NCBI GenBank assembly: GCA_963977125.1
Contig: CAXBNJ010000012.1
Coordinates: 1-31,166 of the forward strand
Length of the DNA stretch: 31,166 bases
Direction: 5' to 3'
Origin: UBA2705 sp963977125
GTDB lineage: Bacteria; Pseudomonadota; Alphaproteobacteria; Micavibrionales; Micavibrionaceae
The number at the start of each line of letters is the position of its first letter. Positions within the stretch are counted from its first letter, which is position 1. Under the pieces are notes generated by a model. The model did no database searches. It was not told where the DNA came from and saw only the letters and a list, made by a program, of their open reading frames with translations. Positions 8,081-16,288 of the stretch are shown piece by piece. The translations under genes were made by a program, and so were the position numbers.

Positions 8081-9314
8081 GCCAGAATCCTCAAACTCAA
8101 TTGATAATCCATGGCGCAGTGATTTCCCGATATTCGCCCATCAGGAAAAGCCTATCGCCTTTATGGATAGCGCGGCCTCAGCCCAAAAACCCGCTGCGGT
8201 GATCAATGCGATGAATAATGTGATGCAAGGGCATTACGCCAATATTCATCGCGGCTTATATGATTTTTCACAGAAGACCACGAGCCTATATGAAGCAGCG
8301 CGCCACAAAGTCGCGCAGTTTATTAGCGCGCCATCGGCAAATGAGATTGTTTTTACCCGCAATGCTACGGAAGCCATTAATCTTGTCGCTCAAAGCTGGG
8401 GTAAGGCCAATTTAAACCCAGGTGATGAAATTATTATCACTGAAATGGAGCATCACGCCAATATCGTGCCATGGCAGCTTTTGGCGGATCAAATCGGCGT
8501 GACGATCAAAGTTATCCCGCTGCTTGATGACGCTACGCTTGATTATGATGCCTTTGAAAAAATGCTCTCAAGCAAAACCAAGTTACTGTCTTTTGTGCAT
8601 ATATCAAATGCAACGGGCGTTATTAATGATGCGGCAAGATTGATTGAGGCGAGCAAAGCTTATAACGCTGATATTAAAATTCTTGTTGATGCATCACAAT
8701 CCATCGCCCATAAAACGATTAATCTTCGTACGCTTGGCGCTGACTTTTTAGTGTTTACAGGTCATAAGCTCTATGGCCCCTCTGGCGTTGGTGTCCTATG
8801 GGGGCGTGAAGCATTATTAAATGCGATGCCACCTTATCAAGGTGGCGGGGATATGATCGAAACGGTCAGCTTCAAATCAGGCATTACATATAAGCAGGCG
8901 CCATCACGTTTTGAAGCGGGCACGCCTGCGATTATTGAAGTTATTGGCCTTGGTGCGGCGATTGATTATATCAGCGACATTGGCATGGAGCGCATTGAAG
9001 AATACGAATCTGAGCTATATGCTTATATGCGCGTTGCGTTAAATGAAATAAACGGGCTTACGCTTTATGGTGACGTAGCGAATACAGCGCCTGTGGTGTC
9101 GTTTACAGTGGATTGGGCACATATATCGGATGTCGCCACGATACTTGACCAATGCGGCGTTGCCATCCGCTCAGGCCATCATTGCGCTATGCCACTAATG
9201 GAGCGCCTTGGCATTGACGGAACAATTAGAGCGTCTATCGGCCTATATAATAGTAAAGCCGATATTGATCAGTTTATTCATGCGTTAAAAAAAGCGCATA
9301 AGTTTTTAGGGTAA
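8055..9314 (+). CDS. sufS: Cysteine desulfurase SufS
   Basis: SufS is a PLP-dependent group II cysteine desulfurase that supplies persulfide sulfur to the SUF scaffold. In the 419-residue product the PLP lysine is K238 in FTGHKLYGPSG, the PLP ring stacks on the His region of MEHHAN (about 131-136), and the catalytic Cys is C377 in RSGHHCAMPLM. The start at 8055 is preferred because GAGG lies six bases away. An alternative ATG at 8073 would shorten it by six residues. No sufE or sufU sulfur-transfer partner is present in the operon. Confidence 0.97.
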   Translation: MVSPLKMNKPESSNSIDNPWRSDFPIFAHQEKPIAFMDSAASAQKPAAVINAMNNVMQGHYANIHRGLYDFSQKTTSLYEAARHKVAQFISAPSANEIVFTRNATEAINLVAQSWGKANLNPGDEIIITEMEHHANIVPWQLLADQIGVTIKVIPLLDDATLDYDAFEKMLSSKTKLLSFVHISNATGVINDAARLIEASKAYNADIKILVDASQSIAHKTINLRTLGADFLVFTGHKLYGPSGVGVLWGREALLNAMPPYQGGGDMIETVSFKSGITYKQAPSRFEAGTPAIIEVIGLGAAIDYISDIGMERIEEYESELYAYMRVALNEINGLTLYGDVANTAPVVSFTVDWAHISDVATILDQCGVAIRSGHHCAMPLMERLGIDGTIRASIGLYNSKADIDQFIHALKKAHKFLG

Positions 9315-9330
9315 GAGTAAGGTTAAAGAA

Positions 9331-9762
9331 ATGAGTGCAGTAATGAAACACGTAGCAGATAAAGACATGGTAGAAAACGCTGTCGGTGGCGGCGATGAAT
9401 ATGATGCATTGGCGATTCCGCCATATTGTGAATTTGATGCTGATCATGAATTATGGCCATCTATTTATAAAAGCATCTGTGAAGTTTACGACCCAGAAAT
9501 CCCTGTGAACATATTTGAACTGGGGCTTATCTATAAATTCGATATTACAAAAATGGAAAATGGCGATTATGATATTTATGTTCAAATGTCGCTCACTTCA
9601 CCAGCTTGCCCTGTTGCGCAAGAAATGCCCGGCATGGTGCAAAACGCCTTATTCCCGATTGATAAAGTCGGTGCAGTTGACGTTGAAATCGTTTGGGACC
9701 CGACATGGGATCCTTGCTTTATGGCAGAGACAGCAAAATTACAATTAAACATGTTCACATAA
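9331..9762 (+). CDS. sufT: SufT-like MIP18/DUF59 Fe-S maturation factor
   Basis: This 143-residue protein has a single MIP18 (DUF59) domain. The signatures are EVYDPEIPVNIFELGLIYKF at about 51-70, SLTSPACPVAQEMP with the conserved reactive Cys, and a C-terminal WDPTWDPCFMAE. SufT proteins help deliver clusters to apoproteins. The first 45 residues are a poorly conserved acidic lead. The second Cys (WDPCFMAE) sits where many relatives have a charged residue. It lies 16 bases after sufS and 38 before the first A-type carrier, as in many alphaproteobacterial suf operons. Confidence 0.9.
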   Translation: MSAVMKHVADKDMVENAVGGGDEYDALAIPPYCEFDADHELWPSIYKSICEVYDPEIPVNIFELGLIYKFDITKMENGDYDIYVQMSLTSPACPVAQEMPGMVQNALFPIDKVGAVDVEIVWDPTWDPCFMAETAKLQLNMFT

Positions 9763-9800
9763 AAATGCACGCAAAGTGATAGACTAGGGAGATGAACACG

Positions 9801-10142
9801 ATGATTAAATTAAATGATGACTACCTAAATGTTACGCCGCGCCTTAAAGATCATTGGTTGAAAGCTATTGGTGGCGACCATGAAGGGCTTTGGATTAGTT
9901 TTGTTAAAGGCGGCTGTAGCGGTGAACAACTGCATTTTGAATTGGTTGAGTCGGGTCAGAACAAACAAGATTCATATGTACTACTTAATGACTCAGCGAA
10001 GCTTTTTATTGATCAAAAGGTCATGCATATATTTACAGGGGCAACGCTCGACTTGGTTGATGAAGGGATTAACCAAGTGGTTAAGCTTGAGGGGCCCAAT
10101 CTTGGTAAAAGCTGCGGCTGTGGTCAGTCTTACGGCCTTTAA
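9801..10142 (+). CDS. A-type Fe-S carrier (HesB/IscA/SufA family), copy 1
   Basis: This 113-residue protein is an A-type carrier that would receive clusters from the SUF scaffold and pass them to targets. The three cluster ligands are visible: Cys39 in KGGCSGEQ and the C-terminal pair in SCGCGQSY. Conservation of the remaining fold is weaker than in copy 2. The start at 9801 is preferred over the ATG at 9792, because AGGGAG lies nine bases before 9801 but directly abuts 9792. The downstream neighbour is a second, diverged A-type carrier. Confidence 0.87.
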   Translation: MIKLNDDYLNVTPRLKDHWLKAIGGDHEGLWISFVKGGCSGEQLHFELVESGQNKQDSYVLLNDSAKLFIDQKVMHIFTGATLDLVDEGINQVVKLEGPNLGKSCGCGQSYGL

Positions 10143-10153
10143 TAGAAAACTCA

Positions 10154-10543
10154 ATGAGTGGAATGCGAGCAATGCAAGAATTAACACGCGATGAAATCAT
10201 TATTACTGAAGAGGCGCGGGCGCATTTTTTGCGTCAGCTGGCCTCTGTCCCTGAATCTGAAGCGGTTAAAGGCGTAAAGTTCACCATCAAAGACGGCAAA
10301 GGCTGTGGCGGTAGCGAATATATGGTCGATGTTGTTAAAGATGTTGAAGGTATGGATTTCATTAAAATGAGTGATGATTTCAGCTTCTATATTAAGCCGC
10401 TCGATTTATTCCGCCTGCTTGGTACGAAAATACACTTCGGTAAGGGGGAATTGGGCTTTGAACAAGTCCTGATTAATAACCCGAATGAAAGCGGTCAATG
10501 CGGCTGCGGTATGTCCGTCACATTTGATGAGCTAAAAGCATAG
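10154..10543 (+). CDS. A-type Fe-S carrier (HesB/IscA/SufA family), copy 2
   Basis: This 129-residue protein is a second A-type carrier. It has the ligand set GKGCGGSEY (first Cys) and GQCGCGMSVTF (paired Cys near the C-terminus). The stretch FYIKPLDLFRLLGTKIHF matches the conserved middle of the family. Three in-frame ATGs (10154, 10163, 10172) make the exact start uncertain. None has a strong ribosome-binding site, and translation may be coupled to copy 1, which ends 11 bases upstream. It is the last gene of the suf operon. Confidence 0.9.
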   Translation: MSGMRAMQELTRDEIIITEEARAHFLRQLASVPESEAVKGVKFTIKDGKGCGGSEYMVDVVKDVEGMDFIKMSDDFSFYIKPLDLFRLLGTKIHFGKGELGFEQVLINNPNESGQCGCGMSVTFDELKA

Positions 10544-10580
10544 CTGGCTTGGTAAGGTACATATCAGAATAAAAATAAGA

Positions 10581-10610
10581 AAGGCGCGTAATTATTATAT
10601 TACGCGCCTT
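10581..10610. terminator. Bidirectional terminator after the suf operon
   Basis: AAGGCGCGTAAT pairs perfectly with ATTACGCGCCTT around a 6-base loop, a 12-bp stem. The minus strand carries a T-rich tail (TTTCTTATTTTTA), and the plus strand has a short TT tail. It lies between the convergent suf operon and the minus-strand gene ending at 10638. Confidence 0.8.
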
Positions 10611-10637
10611 TTGAAATTATAGATAAAGCCTAGTGGC

Positions 10638-11024
10638 TTAGTTACCCCATATAGGTCTCATTTGCGGCGCGATTTTAGGAGCGCTGACAGGAACCGGTGT
10701 TGAATCCGCCGTTACGCCCGTGTCATGTATTTTATTAACCAAGTCTTGCACAGCATCGGTTAAGTCTTCGTCAACTTGACCTTTGGCGCCAGATAAGACG
10801 CCGACAGTGCGGGCTAAATCTTGCAGTGAGTCAATGTCAAGTTTTTGTGATGGCTGAGCAGTGCTAACATTTGGTGTTATGTTTTGTGCTTTAGCAGCAA
10901 CCACAAAATCTTGTAGTGACTTATAAAGTGGGCCAATAATGCGGCCATCAGTTTTAATGGCAGCATGGAACAGGATTGTAGATAGGTTTTGTGAGGCTTC
11001 TTGAAAATGCGCTTTAAGAGACAT
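10638..11024 (-). CDS. Unknown protein, tandem paralogue A (128 aa)
   Basis: I do not recognise a family. The 128-residue product opens with MSLKAHFQEASQNL, has a middle helix LYKSLQDFVVAAKAQNIT, and ends in a Pro-rich tail (STPVPVSAPKIAPQMRP). By eye it is related to the two genes upstream on the same strand: they share MS/TLx(H/D)F at the start, a DF/EF-x-x-AA middle, and an acidic-then-helical C-terminal part. GGAG lies six bases before the ATG. There is no signal peptide, membrane segment or Cys. Its 3' end faces the suf terminator. Confidence 0.75.
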   Translation of the reverse strand: MSLKAHFQEASQNLSTILFHAAIKTDGRIIGPLYKSLQDFVVAAKAQNITPNVSTAQPSQKLDIDSLQDLARTVGVLSGAKGQVDEDLTDAVQDLVNKIHDTGVTADSTPVPVSAPKIAPQMRPIWGN

Positions 11025-11091
11025 TATGTTTCTCCAGATGGGTTTCAGATAACTTTACATAGGCGGTTTATGGGGGGAGTGTCAAGCTTTC

Positions 11092-11421
11092 TTATTTCAT
11101 GCTTGGCGTAGCACCATGTGCGACCAATTGATCTGCGACTTTTTTTACGTAGAATTTGACAGCATCATCATTAAAGGCTTCATTTTCAATCGTATCATTT
11201 AAACCTTGAATGGCGTGTCTAAATACAGGGAGGCATAAATCAAGTTCTTGTATTTTTGGAGCAATATCATATTTAGCGGCCAGTGTATAAAATTCATCGG
11301 CAAGAGCTAAATAACTCTTATTATAAGATGGGGATATTAGTTGTGGGATTGCAATGTTATTGCCAACAATGCCTTTGTTAAGTCTTGCTGCAACATTTTT
11401 AAAGTCAGTTTTGATACTCAT
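11092..11421 (-). CDS. Unknown protein, tandem paralogue B (109 aa)
   Basis: This is an unknown small helical protein related to its two neighbours. The start is MSIKTDFKNVAARL, the middle is LADEFYTLAAKYDIAPK and the C-terminal helix is FNDDAVKFYVKKVADQL. The ATG at 11421 is preferred over a TTG four codons upstream. The ribosome-binding site is weak (TTGGAT). One Cys is present (LDLCLPVF). It lies 67 bases upstream of copy A's start and about 130 bases downstream of copy C, from which it is separated by a terminator-like hairpin, so the copies may be transcribed separately. Confidence 0.72.
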   Translation of the reverse strand: MSIKTDFKNVAARLNKGIVGNNIAIPQLISPSYNKSYLALADEFYTLAAKYDIAPKIQELDLCLPVFRHAIQGLNDTIENEAFNDDAVKFYVKKVADQLVAHGATPSMK

Positions 11422-11503
11422 TTTATTATCCAATCATAAAAGGTTTAATTGGAAGTAAACTCTTAAGTGAGAGTCCTCTTCCTGTCAACAGATTTTCATA
11501 AAA

Positions 11504-11531
11504 AAGCGCGATATGATGTCATACCGCGCTT
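11504..11531 (-). terminator. Rho-independent terminator of tandem paralogue C
   Basis: AAGCGCG and CGCGCTT, with a further TATGA/TCATA pairing after one mismatch, form a 13-position stem with a 2-base loop. On the minus strand it is followed by TTTTTTATG, so it would stop transcription just after the gene ending at 11555. Confidence 0.72.
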
Positions 11532-11554
11532 AATATTCAAATTAAGGGCGCGGC

Positions 11555-11863
11555 TCAAATATTTGCAGGAACCATATTAACAAGCTTTTTAGCAAGGAAG
11601 CTTACTTGCTTTTCGTCAAATACTTGATCGTTATCCATTGCTTCCTGAAGGGAAACAGCGGCATATTTAACGTCAGTATTGTTTGCGCTTGGAACATTCG
11701 CGTCTTTTGTGATGTCTACTTTTTCGGCGGCGACAAGGAAGTCTTTGCAGGCTGCGTTGTAAGCATAAACGATACCTGGGTCACCAAGTGATCCAAATGC
11801 ATTATGCGTTACGATGTAAGTAAGTTTGTTTACTGTTTTTGAAAAATGGGTAGACAAGGTCAT
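11555..11863 (-). CDS. Unknown protein, tandem paralogue C (102 aa)
   Basis: This is an unknown 102-residue protein, the first and shortest of three related genes on this strand. It begins MTLSTHFSKTVNKL, has CKDFLVAAEKVDITK in the middle, and ends FDEKQVSFLAKKLVNMVP. That end matches the FNDDAVKFYVKKVADQL of copy B. GGAG lies seven bases before the ATG, much as in copy A. A clear terminator follows the stop, so it is probably a single-gene transcript. No enzyme motif or membrane segment is visible. Confidence 0.75.
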   Translation of the reverse strand: MTLSTHFSKTVNKLTYIVTHNAFGSLGDPGIVYAYNAACKDFLVAAEKVDITKDANVPSANNTDVKYAAVSLQEAMDNDQVFDEKQVSFLAKKLVNMVPANI

Positions 11864-12144
11864 CTGTTTTCTCCGGTTGATGATTTAATGTTGCGCATTA
11901 ATATGTCAAAAGAATACCAAAGTCAAGTTTATTCTAAGTAAATATTATAAAAAACTTAAGTAACCGGAAAGATAGTGTTTTAAAGGCCTGTAGAAAACTG
12001 CAAATCTACAGTGCAATATATAAGCGAATTCAGAGCTTAAGCTTAAGTATGGCGTATGTTTTATTGACAGCAGGGCATGAAAAAGTGCTGCCCCAAACTT
12101 GATAAAGCGGGAATTTTACTTTTAATGAATATTATTTGAGGAGC

Positions 12145-12585
12145 CTATTTATCTGATTCAGCTATAGAGAGTATGCTTTTAATGTCATCAATGCTGAATT
12201 CACGACTGTAATCTGATACGGGGTTTAGTATGAGACTCGTGCCCATGGTCAGTTCAAATAATTCTGTCGCACCAAGCTGTACATAAGTTTCTTCGCTTTC
12301 GATCGATTCTTGCAAAACTTCGACCGAGGAGAAAAATGGAATAGCCGCATTGCCTTTGCTGTCTTCCCAAAGGGTAATCGCTAAATGCGTATCATTTACA
12401 TTTGGCGGGCGATCTTCATTAGCGGGGACTTGATCTGCGCCATTAGCGTTAGGTACATATTCTGTCGAGGCTAATATATAAACATCTGCATGTGTTAGTG
12501 CTTCAAAGAGCATCCCTTTATAGGAGGGGTCTTTGCTATCTAAGCGTATAAGTTTTTCTATATCAGCGATATTTTCTATAGTCAT
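12145..12585 (-). CDS. SseB N-terminal domain-like protein
   Basis: This 146-residue protein resembles the SseB family N-terminal domain (enhanced serine sensitivity protein). It starts with an acidic helix, then FEALTHADVYILAS, followed by LAITLWEDSKGNAAIPFFSSVEVLQES, and ends with a leucine-rich TSLILNPVSDYSREFSIDDI block. The biochemical role of SseB proteins is not well established. The gene is alone on the minus strand, about 280 bases upstream of the paralogous trio and about 100 bases downstream of another small unknown gene. No Cys, signal peptide or membrane segment is seen. Confidence 0.75.
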   Translation of the reverse strand: MTIENIADIEKLIRLDSKDPSYKGMLFEALTHADVYILASTEYVPNANGADQVPANEDRPPNVNDTHLAITLWEDSKGNAAIPFFSSVEVLQESIESEETYVQLGATELFELTMGTSLILNPVSDYSREFSIDDIKSILSIAESDK

Positions 12586-12682
12586 TCAAGTGCTTTCTGC
12601 TGCGCCAAGGGCTTTAATCTCTTGATTTTAACTTATAATAGATAATTTTCCATGTATTTATAGCCCTAGCGCTGTTTTATTT

Positions 12683-12928
12683 TTAAAATAATGTCGGATG
12701 TGGAAGGGGGCTATACGTGGCGATAAACCTTGCTGATTCAGGCCCCGCGGGGATAGAATCATGACCACTCATTTCTTGGTCAATGGCCACGGCGCAATCT
12801 TGTTGTAACTTCACAAGTGTGTCAGCAGCATCATTTTGACCTGATAGCCGCAAAGACTCCTCTATAGAATCAAGAAGATTCGAAGCGTGAACAATATCGA
12901 AGAGTTGGTTTAAGTTTAGTTCTGTCAT
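12683..12928 (-). CDS. Small hypothetical protein (81 aa)
   Basis: I do not recognise this 81-residue product. The first 55 residues are predicted helical and acidic (LNQLFDIVHASNLLDSIEESLRL, written here only as a region at about 7-28). The C-terminal third is Pro-rich and lacks regular structure. No good ribosome-binding site is visible before the ATG, so coding status is uncertain. It lies between the SseB-like gene and the tRNA-Asn gene, on the same strand as both. Confidence 0.45.
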   Translation of the reverse strand: MTELNLNQLFDIVHASNLLDSIEESLRLSGQNDAADTLVKLQQDCAVAIDQEMSGHDSIPAGPESARFIATYSPLPHPTLF

Positions 12929-13082
12929 GAGGTCAGTGTATAATGATTGTGTTAATTATTAGTATAACCGCTCAGATAAGCTGTAAATAGTGCAGCTTAG
13001 TGCTTGTCATCTTTACATCTTGTAATGTTTTATTTAGGGAAGGGGGATGTTTCAACATGCTTGTGTTGAGTTTAAGAAAGAA

Positions 13083-13157
13083 TGGCTCCTCGAGCAAGAT
13101 TCGAACTTGCGACCAATTGATTAACAGTCAACTGCTCTACCACTGAGCTATCGAGGA
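13083..13157 (-). tRNA. tRNA-Asn (GTT)
   Basis: Read on the minus strand the cloverleaf is complete. The acceptor TCCTCGA pairs with TCGAGGA, the D-arm is GCTCAGTGGTAGAGC, and the anticodon stem TTGAC/GTCAA-type arm presents GTT. The T-arm has GTTCGAATC, the discriminator is G, and CCA is encoded. Confidence 0.96.
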
Positions 13158-13176
13158 ATGACCAAACTTGAGACAG

Positions 13177-13204
13177 AAAATACAGGTTTTTTTCGCTGTG
13201 TCAA
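13177..13204 (-). promoter_or_regulatory. Promoter of tRNA-Asn
   Basis: On the minus strand a consensus TTGACA (13204-13199) is followed after 16 bases by TATTTT (13182-13177), preceded by TG as in extended -10 elements. It lies about 20 bases before the tRNA 5' end. Confidence 0.6.
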
Positions 13205-13284
13205 TTGCGTTTTTACTAATAAATCAAAAAAACACAAAAAAAACTATTTAAACCGATAAAAGCCCTGTCTAAAGCTTAAAAAAA

Positions 13285-13358
13285 TGGAGGCACGAGCCGG
13301 AATCGAACCGGCGTACACGGATTTGCAATCCGTTACATAACCACTCTGACATCGCGCC
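13285..13358 (-). tRNA. tRNA-Cys (GCA)
   Basis: On the minus strand the acceptor GGCGCGA pairs with TCGTGCC with one G-U pair. The anticodon arm CGGAT-TGCAA-ATCCG gives anticodon GCA. The T-arm contains GGTTCGATTCC, the discriminator is T, and CCA is encoded. It is about 130 bases upstream of tRNA-Asn on the same strand. Confidence 0.95.
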
Positions 13359-13620
13359 GTCATATATTTAAGAGGGAGAATAGGGCCCCTCCGAAATGGT
13401 TTATATGAATTATCACCTTTAAATTGGAAAATCCAGCTTTTTATATTGTTTTTTCATGTTATATTTAAAATCGATTTGCTTAAGCTTATTTATGGCTGTG
13501 GGCAATGTTGAGGCTCTCTATATAATTTTAGTATATTTTGATTATACTTCATTTTTTATAAGAGCCGTTTCTATACGGGCTTCTATGTAAGCGTTATTTT
13601 GAATCAAGAAAGCGAACCCT

Positions 13621-14286
13621 ATGACCGATTATTCTGCGCCTCGTAAAAACATGGTAGAATGCCAGCTGCACCCATGTGGTGTTATTGATGAGCGCGTGTT
13701 GGATGCGTATAGCAATATCCCAAGAGAGCTTTTTGTTTGCGAGTCACAACGCTCTATTGCTTATGCTGACCATGATTTGCCGTTAGGTCACGAGCGATTT
13801 CTTATGATGCCTATGGTTCATGCGCGTCTTGTTCATGAAGCCAATATAGGCCCTGATGACGTTGTGCTCGATATTGGTGGCGCCACGGGCTATTCTGCGG
13901 CTATATTATCACAATTGGCGACAACCGTCGTTGCCGTCGAAGACCAGCCTGACTTTGTTGAACATGCACGTAACGCAATGATACAGCTTGATTTGCTTAA
14001 TATTCTACACTTAGACACACCGTTAATTGAAGGTGATGAGAAGCATGCGCCTTATGACGTCATATTGTTAAATGGTGCCGCGAGCTTCCTGCCTGAGAGC
14101 TTAATTCAGCAATTAGCCGTTGGGGGACGTTTATGTTATATTGAGCGTTCATCTAACGATGAGGCCTTAGGACGAGCGACTATGTTGATAAAGCGTGAAG
14201 ATGGCCAGTGTGACAAGAAGATTCTGTTTGAAACACGCGGGCATTTCCTTAGCGGCTTTACAAAAGAAGCTGTTTTTCAGTTCTGA
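13621..14286 (+). CDS. Protein-L-isoaspartate O-methyltransferase family protein
   Basis: This 221-residue SAM-dependent methyltransferase is of the Pcm-like type found in alphaproteobacteria. It begins with NMVECQLHPCGVIDERVLDA and IPRELFV, the family N-terminal signature. Motif I is VLDIGGATGYSAAIL at about 81-95, followed by VVAVEDQPDFVEHAR and the DVILLNGAAS block. True Pcm repairs isoaspartyl residues. This subfamily's substrate is less certain. In many relatives such a gene precedes tolC, but here the next gene is popZ, after a 186-base gap. Confidence 0.88.
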   Translation: MTDYSAPRKNMVECQLHPCGVIDERVLDAYSNIPRELFVCESQRSIAYADHDLPLGHERFLMMPMVHARLVHEANIGPDDVVLDIGGATGYSAAILSQLATTVVAVEDQPDFVEHARNAMIQLDLLNILHLDTPLIEGDEKHAPYDVILLNGAASFLPESLIQQLAVGGRLCYIERSSNDEALGRATMLIKREDGQCDKKILFETRGHFLSGFTKEAVFQF

Positions 14287-14472
14287 AACTAAATTTAAAT
14301 CTGTATATACTCATACACGATGGGCAATAATTGCTTGTTTTGCGCATTAATCGTTAGTTTACAGTGGAATAAAATCTTTTTAGTCTAATCAGTGCTTTGA
14401 CAAATTCTATTCCATCGTTCAAACTGCTTAGAAGTATAAAAGTTAATGAATCATTAATAGTTTGTCATTTGT

Positions 14473-15120
14473 ATGTCAGAAGAAAATCAAGAAGAGCCGT
14501 CCATCGAGGAAATCTTAGCATCTATTCGCCAGATTATATCTGACGATGATGAACAAGATGCCGCTGTGGTCGAAGAAGCTGAAGCTGAGCCGGAACCTGA
14601 AGTGGTTGCGACGCCGGAACCTGAGCCAGAACCAGAACCCGTCATGGAAGAGCCTGAGGCTATCATAGACGACGTCGAGCTAGAAGAAGAGGTCTTTGAG
14701 TTGACCGATGAGCTTGAAGTCGCAGAAGACGATGATGGCCTTCCTGAGGCTGATGAAAGCCTGATGAGCGATATGGATATCGATTTTGATAGCGATGAGA
14801 CTGAAATAGCGGACGCTATTGAAGAGATTATAGAAGATATAAAAGATACGGAAGAAAAAGTGATCGCACCAATAGCGAAAGAAGAGCTCGATAATATTAT
14901 AGGTGGCGACACTGCAAATATCACATTGGGCGCATTTGAACGACTAGCGCAAAGCATTCCTGTTGCGCGTTCTGGCCGTGAAGACAACACATTGGAAGAC
15001 ATTGTTCGTGATATGCTCCGTCCAATGTTACGAAGTTGGGTTGATGATAATCTTCCTGAAATTGCTGAGCGTTTGGTTAAGAAAGAATTGGAGCGTTTGG
15101 TTGATAAAGCGACGGACTAA
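14473..15120 (+). CDS. popZ: PopZ-like polar organising protein (DUF2497)
   Basis: PopZ forms a polar condensate that anchors the chromosome origin and cell-cycle kinases in alphaproteobacteria. The 215-residue product has the N-terminal binding helix PSIEEILASIRQIISDDD at about 9-26, a long Glu/Asp/Pro-rich disordered linker with EPEPEPEP runs at about 40-60, and the C-terminal oligomerisation helices (EDIVRDMLRPMLRSWVDDNL, then the last helix to residue 215). The linker is strongly acidic, as in Caulobacter PopZ. The 186-base leader holds no convincing promoter, apart from an isolated TTGACA at about 14397. Confidence 0.92.
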   Translation: MSEENQEEPSIEEILASIRQIISDDDEQDAAVVEEAEAEPEPEVVATPEPEPEPEPVMEEPEAIIDDVELEEEVFELTDELEVAEDDDGLPEADESLMSDMDIDFDSDETEIADAIEEIIEDIKDTEEKVIAPIAKEELDNIIGGDTANITLGAFERLAQSIPVARSGREDNTLEDIVRDMLRPMLRSWVDDNLPEIAERLVKKELERLVDKATD

Positions 15121-15225
15121 GTTGATTTGCTTCTCGTCTGCGCTCTTTTAACAATAATTTCACCATCATTATGTGTCGCTTAAAAAGCACACTATAATAT
15201 CTTGTATATAGAGGTCGTTAATCTC

Positions 15226-16239
15226 ATGTCGCCGGAATTTATGAATATCTATGTTATGCCTGGTTTAATGATGCTTATGCATATTGGCGTGCTGGTTGGT
15301 GCAGTATTGGTCAGCGTAATGTATCTGACTTATGCCGAGCGTAAAGTGATGGGCGCTATGCAGCGCCGTCAAGGCCCCATGCTTGTTGGGCCATTTGGCT
15401 TGCTACAGCCTTTAGCTGATGGCTTGAAGCTGATCTCTAAAGAAACAATTATCCCTACACAATCAAATAAAATTGTGTTCCTTATAGCTCCTATGTTGCT
15501 GTTTATGCTGGCTTTGGTGTCTTGGGTGGTTATTCCTGTGGGCGCGAAAATGGTGTTAGCGGACATAAATGTCGGTATTTTGTATTTATTCGCCGTATCG
15601 TCTATGGGGGTTTATGGCATCATTATGGCGGGTTGGGCTTCAAATTCTAAATATGCCTTCTTAGGCGCCATGCGCTCTGCTTCGCAAATGATCTCCTATG
15701 AAGTCTCTATGGGGCTTATCATTGTTACCGTATTACTTGTGACGGGCTCATTAAACCTTACTGAAATTGTGTTAGCGAATCGTCCTGTCTGGATGCAAAT
15801 CTTGCTATTCCCGATGTTTATTGTGTTTTTAATCTCGATATTAGCGGAAACGAACCGTAGCCCATTTGATTTGCCTGAGGGCGAATCTGAAATCACTGGC
15901 GGGTTTATGGTTGAATATTCATCCATGTCTTACGCATTATTCTTCCTTGGCGAATATGCCAATATGATTTTGATGAGCGCCATGACCACGGTCTTGTTCC
16001 TTGGTGGGTGGTTACCGCCTTTCGGTATTGATGCATTGGCCTTTGTGCCTGGAGTTATTTGGTTTGTTTTGAAAACGTGCTTTGTTCTGTTCATCTTTAT
16101 TTGGACGCGTGCGACATTACCGCGCTTCCGTTATGATCAATTAATGCGTTTGGGCTGGAAAATTTTCTTACCACTTACTTTATTTTGGGTGGTTTTGGTT
16201 TCTGGTATTTTAGTTTATACTGACTCGCTGCCTAAATAA
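15226..16239 (+). CDS. nuoH: NADH-quinone oxidoreductase subunit H
   Basis: NuoH is the membrane subunit of complex I that forms part of the quinone-binding channel. The start at 15226 gives 337 residues and follows GAGG; a TTG 24 bases upstream lacks support. The conserved YAERKVMGAMQRRQGP loop, GLLQPLADGLKLISKE and the ETNRSPFDLPEGESEI loop are all intact. About eight hydrophobic segments span the chain. Only nuoI follows it here. The upstream neighbour is popZ, not nuoG, so the locus is separated from other nuo genes. Confidence 0.97.
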   Translation: MSPEFMNIYVMPGLMMLMHIGVLVGAVLVSVMYLTYAERKVMGAMQRRQGPMLVGPFGLLQPLADGLKLISKETIIPTQSNKIVFLIAPMLLFMLALVSWVVIPVGAKMVLADINVGILYLFAVSSMGVYGIIMAGWASNSKYAFLGAMRSASQMISYEVSMGLIIVTVLLVTGSLNLTEIVLANRPVWMQILLFPMFIVFLISILAETNRSPFDLPEGESEITGGFMVEYSSMSYALFFLGEYANMILMSAMTTVLFLGGWLPPFGIDALAFVPGVIWFVLKTCFVLFIFIWTRATLPRFRYDQLMRLGWKIFLPLTLFWVVLVSGILVYTDSLPK

Positions 16240-16288
16240 GGGCGTGTGAATATCAGTTCGGTGTTGCTTCGTTTAAGTAAGGTTTAAA

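Noticed and set aside
14397..14425. TTGACA ahead of popZ as a promoter
   Set aside because: The hexamer 17 bases downstream (CAAACT) matches a -10 element poorly, so only the -35 half is convincing.
14580..14645. Repeat-like GAGCCGGAACCT-type sequence
   Set aside because: It encodes the Glu-Pro run of the PopZ linker. It is low-complexity coding sequence and not a separate repeat element.
14487..15002. Long minus-strand frame of 171 codons, very rich in Ser
   Set aside because: It is antisense to popZ. The Ser richness simply mirrors the Glu/Asp codons of the acidic linker, and there is no ribosome-binding site.
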